A stretch of DNA of 64,000 nt from Pseudomonas neuropathica (GTDB lineage Bacteria > Pseudomonadota > Gammaproteobacteria > Pseudomonadales > Pseudomonadaceae): the NCBI RefSeq assembly GCF_015461835.1, contig NZ_JACOPX010000015.1, positions 124,001-188,000 of the forward strand. The letters are read 5' to 3'. Both the position numbers and the translations under genes were made by a program. The notes under the pieces are model-generated. The model was not told the DNA's origin, did not search any database, and saw nothing but the letters and a program-made list of their open reading frames with translations. The number at the start of each line of letters is the position of its first letter. The stretch's first letter is position 1. Of this stretch, positions 7,719 to 16,049 are shown piece by piece.

Positions 7719-8773
7719 GCATTCTCCAGTGAACCCAGAAAATTGGGGTCCAATGCGCTCACTGGTTTGCGCAGGAGTTCGGCAGCCCGAGACTTGGTGA
7801 TCAGTCCTTCTGCCAGCGCCCAGAATGCTAGCGACTCAAATCTTTGCGGCGGCTTGCAAGGTAGCGGCTCAGGTTCTGATTTGCGCCAGCCATTGGCGCT
7901 GAATTGAATAGTGAGGGACTTGTAGCCACTTTCGCTGAGAAGCTTCAGATCTTTCAGGCGTCTCAACGCGGCATGCATTGAGATACCGTATTGACGCTTT
8001 GCAATCAGCAATTCTCGTGGATGAACTCTGGAGCGAGGATGGCTACCGAAGTCACCGGTTACACTTTTCGCCGGGTAAAGAAACGCGCCGGCAAATCGAT
8101 GGCAGCAGTTTTCCTTGTCCCTCTCCGGCATATCCTCGGGTAATGCCATGACCCAGTGGCCGAGTTCATGCGCGGCAGTGAACCTGATTCGTTCGCCTGG
8201 GCGATCGGCATTCAGTGCAATCAACACGTGTTCGCCGTTACCGGTGGCAGCGCAAGCGCCGTCGAAGTCGTCCGGGCCGTTTAGCATGGCGACTTTTATG
8301 CTGTGCTCCTCCAGCTGTTCGGTCAGGTTGGCAATAGGGTCGCTACCAATTCCCCAGAATTGCCGAAGCTCCTCTGCTGCGCCTTCGGCTTCATCGAGAG
8401 AGGAAACCGGGATCATTTGCGCCGGGGTGACGGGAGTGTGGATGTCGGCAGGATTGAAACACTCCTCGAGCGCGATGTAGCGCTCAAGGTGCTCGCGAAT
8501 TTTCTCTTCCACTTGTGCCTGGCGATATTTAGGCATTCGGGCCAGTTTTCGAAACTCCAGAGGTGCCAGTGCAATGGCATTCGCTCGGAAGAAATACTCA
8601 GGACTAACTTCAAGCGCTTTAGCCAATTGCAGCAGACGAGTTGAGTTCGGGGTACTCAACCCTTTCTCATATTTGCTCAAGGCTTGCTTGGTTATGTCGC
8701 CAAGCTCCATCGCCAAAGCCTCAAGAGTGAGGCCTTTTTGCAGGCGCGCGCGACGAATTCGGTCGTTTATCAT
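7715..8773 (-). CDS. XRE-family regulator fused to ImmA/IrrE metallopeptidase
   Basis: A 352-residue two-domain protein. Residues 3-60 are a Cro/CI helix-turn-helix (LTLEALAMELGDITKQALSK). Residues about 160-290 are a DUF955/ImmA-IrrE peptidase with the zinc motif HELGH at 202-206 and a probable third ligand E221 in ENCCHRFAGAFLYP. The remaining C-terminus (about 300-352) is unassigned. Family relatives include phage-repressor proteases (ImmA) and Deinococcus IrrE. The gene is first of a two-gene operon with the PIN protein. Its own upstream region carries GACAA/TTGTC repeats suited to autoregulation. Confidence 0.85.
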   Translation of the reverse strand: MINDRIRRARLQKGLTLEALAMELGDITKQALSKYEKGLSTPNSTRLLQLAKALEVSPEYFFRANAIALAPLEFRKLARMPKYRQAQVEEKIREHLERYIALEECFNPADIHTPVTPAQMIPVSSLDEAEGAAEELRQFWGIGSDPIANLTEQLEEHSIKVAMLNGPDDFDGACAATGNGEHVLIALNADRPGERIRFTAAHELGHWVMALPEDMPERDKENCCHRFAGAFLYPAKSVTGDFGSHPRSRVHPRELLIAKRQYGISMHAALRRLKDLKLLSESGYKSLTIQFSANGWRKSEPEPLPCKPPQRFESLAFWALAEGLITKSRAAELLRKPVSALDPNFLGSLENA

Positions 8774-8790
8774 GGGGCCCTCTCGTGGTT

Positions 8791-8830
8791 GACAAGGCTA
8801 TCTTTTACGTTTGATTTGTCAACTCGACAA
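8791..8830. promoter_or_regulatory. Candidate operator of the XRE-ImmA/IrrE regulator
   Basis: TTGTC (8816-8820) and GACAA (8826-8830) form a perfect inverted repeat with 5-nt spacing, and a further GACAA lies at 8791-8795. The cluster is 18-57 nt upstream of the XRE start, where autorepressor sites usually sit. Assignment is inferred. Confidence 0.4.
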
Positions 8831-8865
8831 GTGTTTCGTTTTCTTTTGACGAGGCCCATGCTGGC

Positions 8866-8883
8866 CTTTCATCCAATTGTCAT
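8866..8883 (+). promoter_or_regulatory. Pho box upstream of pstS
   Basis: CTTTCATCCAATTGTCAT matches two CTGTCAT half-sites spaced by 4 nt at 12 of 14 positions. A possible -10 (CATAGA, 8892-8897) follows at the spacing usual for PhoB-activated promoters, and pstS begins at 8962. Confidence 0.8.
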
Positions 8884-8961
8884 ATTTCAGCCATAGAGTG
8901 TTCACACGGCCTGCTGATACTTGGCCCCGACTTAACACACCCTATCTGCTAGGAGTAAGGC

Positions 8962-9963
8962 ATGAAACTGAAGCGTTTGATGGCGGCAATGACTTTTGTC
9001 GCTGCTGGCGTTGCGACTGCCAACGCGTTCGCCGCTGTTGACCCTGCTATCCCGAGCTACACCAAGACCACTGGTGTGTCGGGCAACCTGTCCAGCGTCG
9101 GTTCCGATACCCTGGCCAACCTCATGACCCTCTGGGCTGAGAACTACAAAAAAGAATACCCGAACGTAAACATCCAGATTCAGGCCGCGGGCTCCGCCAC
9201 TGCGCCACCTGCGCTGACTGAAGGCACCTCCAACCTGGGCCCGATGAGCCGCAAGATGAAGGACACCGAACTGGCGGCCTTCGAGCAGAAGTATGGCTAC
9301 AAGCCAACCGCTATCCCGGTTGCTGTGGATGCCCTGGCTGTGTTCGTGCACAAAGACAACCCGATCCAGCACCTGACCATGGAACAGGTTGACGCGATTT
9401 TCTCGTCCACCCGCCTGTGCGGCGCCAAAACCGACGTGAAAACCTGGGGCGATCTGGGCGTGACCGGCGACCTGGCCAACAAGCCAGTGCAACTGTTCGG
9501 CCGTAACTCGGTATCCGGCACCTACGGCTACTTCAAAGAAGAAGCCCTGTGCAAAGGCGACTACAAACCAAACGTCAACGAACAACCAGGTTCGGCGTCG
9601 GTGGTGCAGTCGATCAGCTCCTCGCTGAACGGCATCGGTTACTCGGGCATCGGCTACAAGACCGCTAGCGTGAAGACCGTTGCTCTGTCGAAGAAGGGCA
9701 GCACTGACTTCATCGAAGACACCGAAGAAAACGCCCTGAACGGCAAGTACCCGCTGTCGCGTTTCCTCTACGTGTACGTCAACAAAGCCCCGAACAAGCC
9801 TCTGGCTCCGCTGGAAGCTGAGTTCGTGAAACTGGTGCTGTCGAAGCAGGGCCAGGAAGTGGTAGTGAAAGACGGCTACATCCCACTGCCAGCCAAGGTT
9901 GCTGCAAAAGCACTGGCTGACCTGGGTCTGCAGGAAGGCGGCGCTGAAGTCGCAAAGAAGTAA
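8962..9963 (+). CDS. pstS: Phosphate ABC transporter substrate-binding protein PstS
   Basis: A 333-residue periplasmic phosphate-binding protein with a clear signal peptide (MKLKRLMAAMTFVAAG..., cleavage near ANAFA at residue 24). The phosphate-binding loops are recognisable: SSVGSDTL, the TSNLGPMSR segment and RNSVSGTYGYF. It delivers Pi to the PstCAB membrane complex. A Shine-Dalgarno AGGAG lies at 8951-8955. It is preceded by a Pho box and followed by a double hairpin that should limit read-through into pstC, fitting the need for much more PstS than permease. Confidence 0.95.
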   Translation: MKLKRLMAAMTFVAAGVATANAFAAVDPAIPSYTKTTGVSGNLSSVGSDTLANLMTLWAENYKKEYPNVNIQIQAAGSATAPPALTEGTSNLGPMSRKMKDTELAAFEQKYGYKPTAIPVAVDALAVFVHKDNPIQHLTMEQVDAIFSSTRLCGAKTDVKTWGDLGVTGDLANKPVQLFGRNSVSGTYGYFKEEALCKGDYKPNVNEQPGSASVVQSISSSLNGIGYSGIGYKTASVKTVALSKKGSTDFIEDTEENALNGKYPLSRFLYVYVNKAPNKPLAPLEAEFVKLVLSKQGQEVVVKDGYIPLPAKVAAKALADLGLQEGGAEVAKK

Positions 9964-9969
9964 CAAATT

Positions 9970-10033
9970 GAGTCCGGGGTGAACCCCGCCGGACTCAGGT
10001 AAAAGGCCGGATCTGCGCGCAGACCGGCCTTTT
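9970..10033 (+). terminator. Double hairpin between pstS and pstC
   Basis: GAGTCCGG/CCGGACTC (9970-9977 with 9989-9996) is followed by AAAAGGCCGG/CCGGCCTTTT (10001-10010 with 10024-10033), a classic Rho-independent form on both strands. It separates pstS from pstCAB-phoU and probably acts as a partial terminator or RNA-stabilising end. Confidence 0.85.
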
Positions 10034-10096
10034 CCACACCTCAAATTTTTGATCCTCTGCCAGTCCCGCTGGCGGTGGATTTGCTGCGTCACTGCA

Positions 10097-10114
10097 TTGT
10101 CATCTTTCTGTCAT
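10097..10114 (+). promoter_or_regulatory. Pho box immediately upstream of pstC
   Basis: TTGTCATCTTTCTGTCAT fits the double CTGTCAT consensus at 13 of 14 positions, the best site in the window. It ends only 22 nt before the first pstC ATG, so a promoter at standard spacing would start at about the start codon. Confidence 0.8.
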
Positions 10115-10136
10115 ACAGGATCGCTAGGGTGAGCGC

Positions 10137-12419
10137 ATGAATGATCTGGCCAATTCCCACATGACTACTAATCCTCCCAAGCGCATTGATTTCAATACGC
10201 CTGAGCTGCAACGCAAGCGCCGCATTCGCGCGCTCAAGGATCGCTTCACCCGCTGGTACGTCCTCGTTGGCGGTCTCGCGGTGCTGGCAGCCATCACCCT
10301 GATCTTCTTCTTCCTCGCCTACGTGGTGGCGCCGCTGTTCCAGGGTGCCGACCTGACCGCGAAAGACTCGATCACCCCGGCCTGGATGCAGGACGCCGGC
10401 AAGCCGCTGATGATTTCGCTCGAAGAGCAGAATCAGGTGGCCATGCGCGTTTCCGACAAGGGCCAGGCATTGTTCTTTGATATCGACAGTGGCGCTGAAC
10501 TGAAGCGCGTCGATCTGCCAGTGCCAGCGGGCGCAACCGTGACCTCGATTGGTGAAGACCAGCCGGGCCATCCGCTGGTGGCCGTGGGTCTGTCCAACGG
10601 TCAGGCGCTGGTGTTCCGTCACACCTATAAAGTCAGCTACCCCGATGGCAAGAAAACCATCAGCCCGGCCATCGAGTATCCGTACGGCGAGACGCCGATC
10701 GCGCTGAACGAAGCCGGCGGTGCGCTGGAGCATGTCAGCCTGAATGCCACCGACACGACGCTGATGCTGGTCGGTTCGACCGGTTCGCAACTCAATGTGC
10801 TGTCGCTGACCAGCGAAGAAAACATGATGACCGGCGAAGTCACCAACGAGCAGAAGCGTATCGATCTGCCGCAGATGACTGAGCCGGTGAAAAACATCTT
10901 CGTCGACCCGCGCCAGCAATGGCTGTACGTGGTCAACGGTCGCGCCCAGGCCGATGTGTTCAGCCTGCGCGACAAGAGCCTCAACGGTCGCTACAAACTG
11001 CTGGAAAACGCTGACGCCGAAGTCACTGCGACCACGCAACTGGTCGGTGGTATCTCGCTGATCGTCGGCGACTCCAAGGGTGGTCTGGCCCAGTGGTTCA
11101 TGGCCCGTGACACCGATGGTGAGCTGCGCCTGAAGCAGATCCGCACTTTCCAGATGGGCACCACGCCGATCGTTGAAATCACCGCCGAAGAGCGTCGCAA
11201 GGGCTTCCTTGCTCTGGATGCTAGCGGCAAGCTTGGCGTGTTCCACAGTACCGCGCATCGCACCTTGCTGGTCGATCAAGTGGTAGAAGGTCAAGGCCTG
11301 TTCGGTCTGTCGCCGCGTGCCAACCGCGTGATCGTCGAAGCCGGCGGCAAGCTGCAACCATTGCTGCTCGACAACCCGCACCCGGAAGTTTCCTGGAGCG
11401 CGCTGTGGAGCAAGGTCTGGTACGAGAACTACGACGAGCCTAAATACGTCTGGCAATCGACCGCAGCCAACACCGATTTCGAACCGAAACTGAGCCTCTC
11501 GCCACTGACCTTCGGCACCCTGAAAGCTGCGTTCTACGCCATGCTGCTCGCTGCTCCACTGGCTGTTGCCGCTGCGATCTACACCGCGTACTTCATGGCC
11601 CCGGGCATGCGCCGCAAGGTCAAACCAGTGATCGAGCTGATGGAAGCGATGCCGACGGTGATCCTCGGTTTCTTCGCCGGCCTGTTCCTCGCGCCATATG
11701 TCGAAGGGCATCTGCCGGGCATCTTCAGCCTGCTGATGTTGCTGCCGATTGGCATTCTGGTCGCCGGTTTCACCTTCAGCCGCCTGCCTGAATCGATCCG
11801 CCTGAAAGTCCCGGATGGCTGGGAAAGTGCGCTGTTGATCCCGGTGATTCTGTTTGTGGGCTGGTTGTCGCTGTACATGAGCCCGTTCATGGAGAACTGG
11901 TTCTTCGGCGGTGACATGCGCATGTGGATCTCCCACGACCTGGGCATCACCTACGACCAGCGCAACGCTCTGGTGGTCGGTCTGGCCATGGGTTTTGCGG
12001 TGATCCCGAACATCTACTCGATCGCTGAAGACGCCGTGTTCAGTGTGCCGCGCGGCCTGACCCTCGGCTCGCTGGCGCTGGGTGCCACGCCGTGGCAGAC
12101 CATGACTCGCGTGGTGATCCTGACTGCCAGCCCGGGGATCTTCTCGGCGCTGATGATCGGCATGGGCCGTGCAGTCGGCGAAACCATGATCGTGTTGATG
12201 GCCACCGGTAACACCCCGGTCATGGAAATGAACCTGTTCGAAGGCCTGCGCACTCTGGCTGCCAACGTCGCGGTGGAAATGCCCGAGTCGGAAGTCGGCG
12301 GCAGCCACTACCGCGTGCTGTTCCTCTCGGCGCTGGTGCTGCTGTTGTTCACCTTCGTCATGAACACCCTGGCAGAACTGATTCGTCAGCGTCTGCGCAA
12401 GAAATACTCGTCGCTTTAA
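10137..12419 (+). CDS. pstC: Phosphate ABC transporter permease PstC, long form
   Basis: A 760-residue inner-membrane subunit of the Pst complex. A first membrane segment (about 40-65) is followed by a ~370-residue soluble, presumably periplasmic, insert, then the usual permease core from about residue 455 with the EAMPTVILGF and later LGATPWQTM coupling segments. The long form, more than twice the E. coli length, is normal in pseudomonads. AGGGTG at 10126-10131 supports the ATG at 10137; ATG at 10161 is an in-frame alternative. pstA follows after 16 nt. Confidence 0.93.
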   Translation: MNDLANSHMTTNPPKRIDFNTPELQRKRRIRALKDRFTRWYVLVGGLAVLAAITLIFFFLAYVVAPLFQGADLTAKDSITPAWMQDAGKPLMISLEEQNQVAMRVSDKGQALFFDIDSGAELKRVDLPVPAGATVTSIGEDQPGHPLVAVGLSNGQALVFRHTYKVSYPDGKKTISPAIEYPYGETPIALNEAGGALEHVSLNATDTTLMLVGSTGSQLNVLSLTSEENMMTGEVTNEQKRIDLPQMTEPVKNIFVDPRQQWLYVVNGRAQADVFSLRDKSLNGRYKLLENADAEVTATTQLVGGISLIVGDSKGGLAQWFMARDTDGELRLKQIRTFQMGTTPIVEITAEERRKGFLALDASGKLGVFHSTAHRTLLVDQVVEGQGLFGLSPRANRVIVEAGGKLQPLLLDNPHPEVSWSALWSKVWYENYDEPKYVWQSTAANTDFEPKLSLSPLTFGTLKAAFYAMLLAAPLAVAAAIYTAYFMAPGMRRKVKPVIELMEAMPTVILGFFAGLFLAPYVEGHLPGIFSLLMLLPIGILVAGFTFSRLPESIRLKVPDGWESALLIPVILFVGWLSLYMSPFMENWFFGGDMRMWISHDLGITYDQRNALVVGLAMGFAVIPNIYSIAEDAVFSVPRGLTLGSLALGATPWQTMTRVVILTASPGIFSALMIGMGRAVGETMIVLMATGNTPVMEMNLFEGLRTLAANVAVEMPESEVGGSHYRVLFLSALVLLLFTFVMNTLAELIRQRLRKKYSSL

Positions 12420-12435
12420 GCAAAGGTAGAAGTCT

Positions 12436-14106
12436 GTGAAACAGAACTCCCTGAAAGGATGGTTCAAGAGCGGCGCCCCGGGCGTCTGGATCAGCGGTGG
12501 CGCGGTGTCCATCGCGGTCATCATGACCATTGGTCTGCTGGCGGTGATTGCCGTGCGTGGTCTGGGTCACTTCTGGCCGGCCGACCTGGTCCACGCCAAC
12601 TACGATGTACCGGGCCAGGCTAATCACCTGGTCATCGGTGAAGTGGTGCAGAAAGAAGAAGTGCCCCGCGCCCGTCTGAAGAGCGCCGGTTTGCCGGTGC
12701 CCGATGAAGGCCCGGAATTCATGACCCGCGAGCTGATCAAGGTCGGCAACCGTGACCTGAACGGCAACGACTTTACCTGGATCGTCGGTGAGTGGCTGAC
12801 CAACCAGACCACGCCGCCAGAACTGATGGCGATCGAGCGTCGCGAGTGGGGCAACTTCTACGGCTACCTGGTCAACGTCAAACAGGACGGCAAGGTCATC
12901 GCCGAAGGTGAGGCTGCATGGCCTGAGCTGCAAGCGCGGATCAACCGTGTGAACGGTCTGGCGGCGCAACTGAAGTCGCTGGAAAAGACTGACATTGGTG
13001 CAATCAACGCCGGGCTGGAACGCATCCGTCTGCACGGCCGCAAACTGGAACTGGAAGGCAAGCTCGACGCCACCGCGCAAGCGGACATGGAATCCGAGCG
13101 TGCCGAGTTGAATGCGCGTTATCAGGACATCGAAGCGCGTCTGGCTGATCTGCATGCGCAGTTCAACCGCGATGCCTTGACTGCTCGCGATGCCAACGGC
13201 AAAGAAATCGAAATCGGCCTGGGCAAAGTGGTTCACGCCTACCAGCCGAACGCGATGAGTACCTTCACCAAGCTCGGTTTCTACTTCAGCAAGATCTGGG
13301 AATTCCTCTCCGACGACCCGCGTGAAGCGAACACCGAAGGCGGGATCTTCCCGGCGATCTTCGGCACCGTGATGATGACCCTGATCATGGCGATGATCGT
13401 TACCCCGTTCGGCGTACTGGCGGCGGTGTACCTGCGTGAATACGCCAAGCAGAACACCCTGACGCGGATCATCCGTATCGCGGTGAACAACCTCGCCGGC
13501 GTTCCGGCGATCGTTTACGGCGTGTTCGGTCTGGGCTTCTTCGTTTACGTACTCGGTGGTTCGGTCGACCGTTTGTTCTTCCCCGAAGCACTGCCGGCGC
13601 CGACCTTCGGTACACCGGGTCTGCTCTGGGCCTCGCTGACCCTGGCGCTGCTGGCGGTGCCGGTGGTGATCGTGGCGACCGAGGAAGGTCTGGCGCGTAT
13701 TCCGCGGACCGTGCGTGAAGGCTCGTTGGCGCTCGGCGCGACCAAGGCTGAAACCTTGTGGAAGATTGTGATCCCGATGGCCAGCCCGGCGATGATGACC
13801 GGCATGATCCTCGCCGTGGCCCGCGCCGCCGGTGAAGTGGCGCCGCTGATGCTGGTGGGGGTGGTGAAACTGGCGCCGTCGCTGCCAGTGGACGGCAACT
13901 ACCCGTACCTGCACCTGGATCAGAAAATCATGCACTTGGGCTTCCACATCTATGACGTCGGCTTCCAGAGCCCGAACGTCGAAGCGGCGCGTCCGCTGGT
14001 GTATGCCACGGCGCTGTTGCTGGTACTGGTGATCGCGACGTTGAACCTGTCGGCGGTGTATATCCGCAACCACCTGCGCGAAAAATACAAAGCACTGGAT
14101 AGCTAA
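12436..14106 (+). CDS. pstA: Phosphate ABC transporter permease PstA, long form
   Basis: A 556-residue inner-membrane permease pairing with PstC. It has one N-terminal membrane segment (about 20-42), a long soluble part (about 45-280, including a coiled-coil-like LKSLEKT...ELNARYQ region) and five C-terminal membrane segments with the coupling motif GSLALGATKAETLWKI. The start is GTG at 12436 after AAAGGTAGAAG; no nearer ATG is in frame. The second gene of pstCAB-phoU. Confidence 0.93.
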   Translation: MKQNSLKGWFKSGAPGVWISGGAVSIAVIMTIGLLAVIAVRGLGHFWPADLVHANYDVPGQANHLVIGEVVQKEEVPRARLKSAGLPVPDEGPEFMTRELIKVGNRDLNGNDFTWIVGEWLTNQTTPPELMAIERREWGNFYGYLVNVKQDGKVIAEGEAAWPELQARINRVNGLAAQLKSLEKTDIGAINAGLERIRLHGRKLELEGKLDATAQADMESERAELNARYQDIEARLADLHAQFNRDALTARDANGKEIEIGLGKVVHAYQPNAMSTFTKLGFYFSKIWEFLSDDPREANTEGGIFPAIFGTVMMTLIMAMIVTPFGVLAAVYLREYAKQNTLTRIIRIAVNNLAGVPAIVYGVFGLGFFVYVLGGSVDRLFFPEALPAPTFGTPGLLWASLTLALLAVPVVIVATEEGLARIPRTVREGSLALGATKAETLWKIVIPMASPAMMTGMILAVARAAGEVAPLMLVGVVKLAPSLPVDGNYPYLHLDQKIMHLGFHIYDVGFQSPNVEAARPLVYATALLLVLVIATLNLSAVYIRNHLREKYKALDS

Positions 14107-14118
14107 GGACGACACGAA

Positions 14119-14135
14119 CCCTGTGGGAGCGCGTC
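14119..14135 (+). repeat. Solitary REP half-element
   Basis: CCTGTGGGAGCGCGTCC resembles the outer part of the REP at 22268-22364 (CCTGTGGGAGCGAGC) but has no inverted partner nearby. It is probably a decayed REPIN in the pstA-pstB gap. Confidence 0.4.
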
Positions 14136-14206
14136 CACTGGAATATTGATGGAAGCTGCAACAAGCAGTGTTCCGAACCGAATTTTGTTAGCACAGGGAG
14201 CCTCCC

Positions 14207-15040
14207 ATGCAGCACGAAACACATACCCACGGCATCAACATGTCGGCCCTGGGTCGCGACAAGCAAAGCCTCAGCCTCGAGCAGGAAACCGTTGCCATCG
14301 AAGTGCCGGGCCTGAGCCTGTATTACGGTGAGAAACAAGCGCTGTTCGACGTCAGCATGAACATCCCGAAACAGCGCGTGACCGCCTTCATCGGCCCGTC
14401 CGGCTGCGGTAAATCCACGCTGCTGCGCACCTTCAACCGCATGAACGACCTGGTTGACGGCTGCCGCGTAGAAGGCGCGATCAACCTGTACGGCAACAAC
14501 ATCTATCGCAAGGGCGAAGACGTTGCCGAGTTGCGTCGTCGCGTCGGCATGGTGTTCCAGAAGCCCAACCCGTTCCCGAAGACCATCTACGAAAACGTGG
14601 TCTACGGCCTGCGCATCCAGGGCATCAACAAGAAGCGCATTCTCGACGAAGCCGTTGAGTGGGCGTTGAAAGGCGCGGCGTTGTGGGACGAAGTCAAAGA
14701 CCGTCTGCATGACTCGGCACTCGGCCTGTCCGGTGGTCAGCAACAGCGTCTGGTGATCGCCCGTACCATCGCGGTTGAGCCGGAAGTGCTGCTGCTCGAC
14801 GAACCGTGCTCGGCCCTCGACCCGATCTCGACGCTGAAAGTCGAAGAGCTGATCTACGAGCTGAAGTCCAAGTTCACCATCGTCATCGTGACCCACAACA
14901 TGCAACAGGCCGCGCGGGTGTCCGACTACACGGCGTTCATGTACATGGGCAAACTGGTGGAATTCGGCGACACCGATACCTTGTTCACCAATCCGGCGAA
15001 GAAGCAGACCGAAGACTACATCACCGGTCGTTATGGCTGA
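14207..15040 (+). CDS. pstB: Phosphate ABC transporter ATPase PstB
   Basis: A 277-residue ABC ATPase that powers Pi import. Walker A is GPSGCGKST, the signature is LSGGQQQR, and Walker B is VLLLDEPCSALD, followed by the switch histidine in IVTHNM. An N-terminal ~25-residue extension precedes the ABC core, as in other pseudomonad PstB proteins. AGGGAG before the ATG supports the start. It sits between pstA (100 nt) and phoU (70 nt). Confidence 0.96.
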   Translation: MQHETHTHGINMSALGRDKQSLSLEQETVAIEVPGLSLYYGEKQALFDVSMNIPKQRVTAFIGPSGCGKSTLLRTFNRMNDLVDGCRVEGAINLYGNNIYRKGEDVAELRRRVGMVFQKPNPFPKTIYENVVYGLRIQGINKKRILDEAVEWALKGAALWDEVKDRLHDSALGLSGGQQQRLVIARTIAVEPEVLLLDEPCSALDPISTLKVEELIYELKSKFTIVIVTHNMQQAARVSDYTAFMYMGKLVEFGDTDTLFTNPAKKQTEDYITGRYG

Positions 15041-15110
15041 CAGTTGCGGTTTATTCACAGATTGACGCTGCGGCCCACCGCACCTTACCGGACGCTCCAA
15101 GGACGCCAAC

Positions 15111-15872
15111 ATGATTAGTAAAGAAGGCCTTACCCACCACATCTCCGCGCAGTTCAACGCCGAGCTCGAGGAAGTGCGCAGCCACCTCCTGGCCATGGGC
15201 GGGCTGGTCGAGAAGCAGGTCAACGACGCGGTCACCGCGCTGATCGAAGCCGACTCCGGCCTGGCTCAGCAGGTGCGTGAGATTGATGACCAGATCAACC
15301 AGATGGAACGCAACATCGACGAAGAATGCCTGCGCATTCTCGCCCGCCGTCAGCCGGCGGCGTCCGATTTGCGTTTGATCATCAGCATTTCCAAGTCGGT
15401 GATCGACCTGGAGCGCATCGGTGACGAAGCGACCAAGATCGCTCGTCGAGCGATTCAGCTGTGCGAAGAAGGCGAAGCGCCGCGCGGTTACGTCGAGGTT
15501 CGCCACATCGGCGACCAGGTACGCAACATGGTCCGTGATGCGCTGGACGCGTTTGCCCGTTTCGACGCCGATCTGGCGTTGTCGGTGGCGCAGTACGACA
15601 AGATCATCGACCGCGAATACAAGACCGCGCTGCGCGAGCTGGCGACCTACATGATGGAAGACCCGCGCTCTATCTCGCGGGTCTTGAGCATTATCTGGGT
15701 GCTGCGTTCGCTGGAACGCATCGGCGATCACGCGCGCAACATCTCCGAACTGGTCATCTACCTGGTGCGCGGCACCGACGTGCGCCACATGGGCCTCAAG
15801 CGCATGAAAGAAGAAGTTGAAGGCACAAGCGGCGAAACCGCTAATGTTCCGGGCGATGCTGACGATAAGTAA
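15111..15872 (+). CDS. phoU: Phosphate signalling protein PhoU
   Basis: A 253-residue all-helical cytoplasmic protein with two PhoU repeats (about 15-105 and 120-210). Each holds the metal-cluster type motif: DLERIGDEATKIA in the first and LERIGDHARNI in the second. PhoU links Pst transport state to PhoR and represses the Pho regulon when Pi is plentiful. It is the last gene of the pst operon, closed by a strong terminator 11 nt after the stop. Confidence 0.95.
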   Translation: MISKEGLTHHISAQFNAELEEVRSHLLAMGGLVEKQVNDAVTALIEADSGLAQQVREIDDQINQMERNIDEECLRILARRQPAASDLRLIISISKSVIDLERIGDEATKIARRAIQLCEEGEAPRGYVEVRHIGDQVRNMVRDALDAFARFDADLALSVAQYDKIIDREYKTALRELATYMMEDPRSISRVLSIIWVLRSLERIGDHARNISELVIYLVRGTDVRHMGLKRMKEEVEGTSGETANVPGDADDK

Positions 15873-15883
15873 GATTGCCTGAG

Positions 15884-15915
15884 AAAAGCGCCCGGCCCTT
15901 TGGCCGGGCGTTTTT
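15884..15915 (+). terminator. Rho-independent terminator of pstCAB-phoU
   Basis: AAAAGCGCCCGGCC and GGCCGGGCGTTTTT form a GC-rich stem with a short CTTT loop and a T-run. It directly follows phoU. Confidence 0.9.
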
Positions 15916-16049
15916 GTTTGTGCTTTTCATGGGCAGATTCGAATTAAAAAGCAGCACCCGCGAACGAAAAGTCCCGGCGTGACTGAAGAGTTTTGGCAAT
16001 GTGCCATCAGCCAGCGTTATGCTTGCCGGGATTTTAATAGGGGTGTTGG

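Noticed and set aside
10089..12530. Minus-strand open frame of 813 codons opposite pstC
   Set aside because: It is an antisense shadow of a GC-rich gene: the plus-strand protein has clear PstC membrane and permease motifs, while the antisense product is His/Gln/Arg-rich with no recognisable domain.
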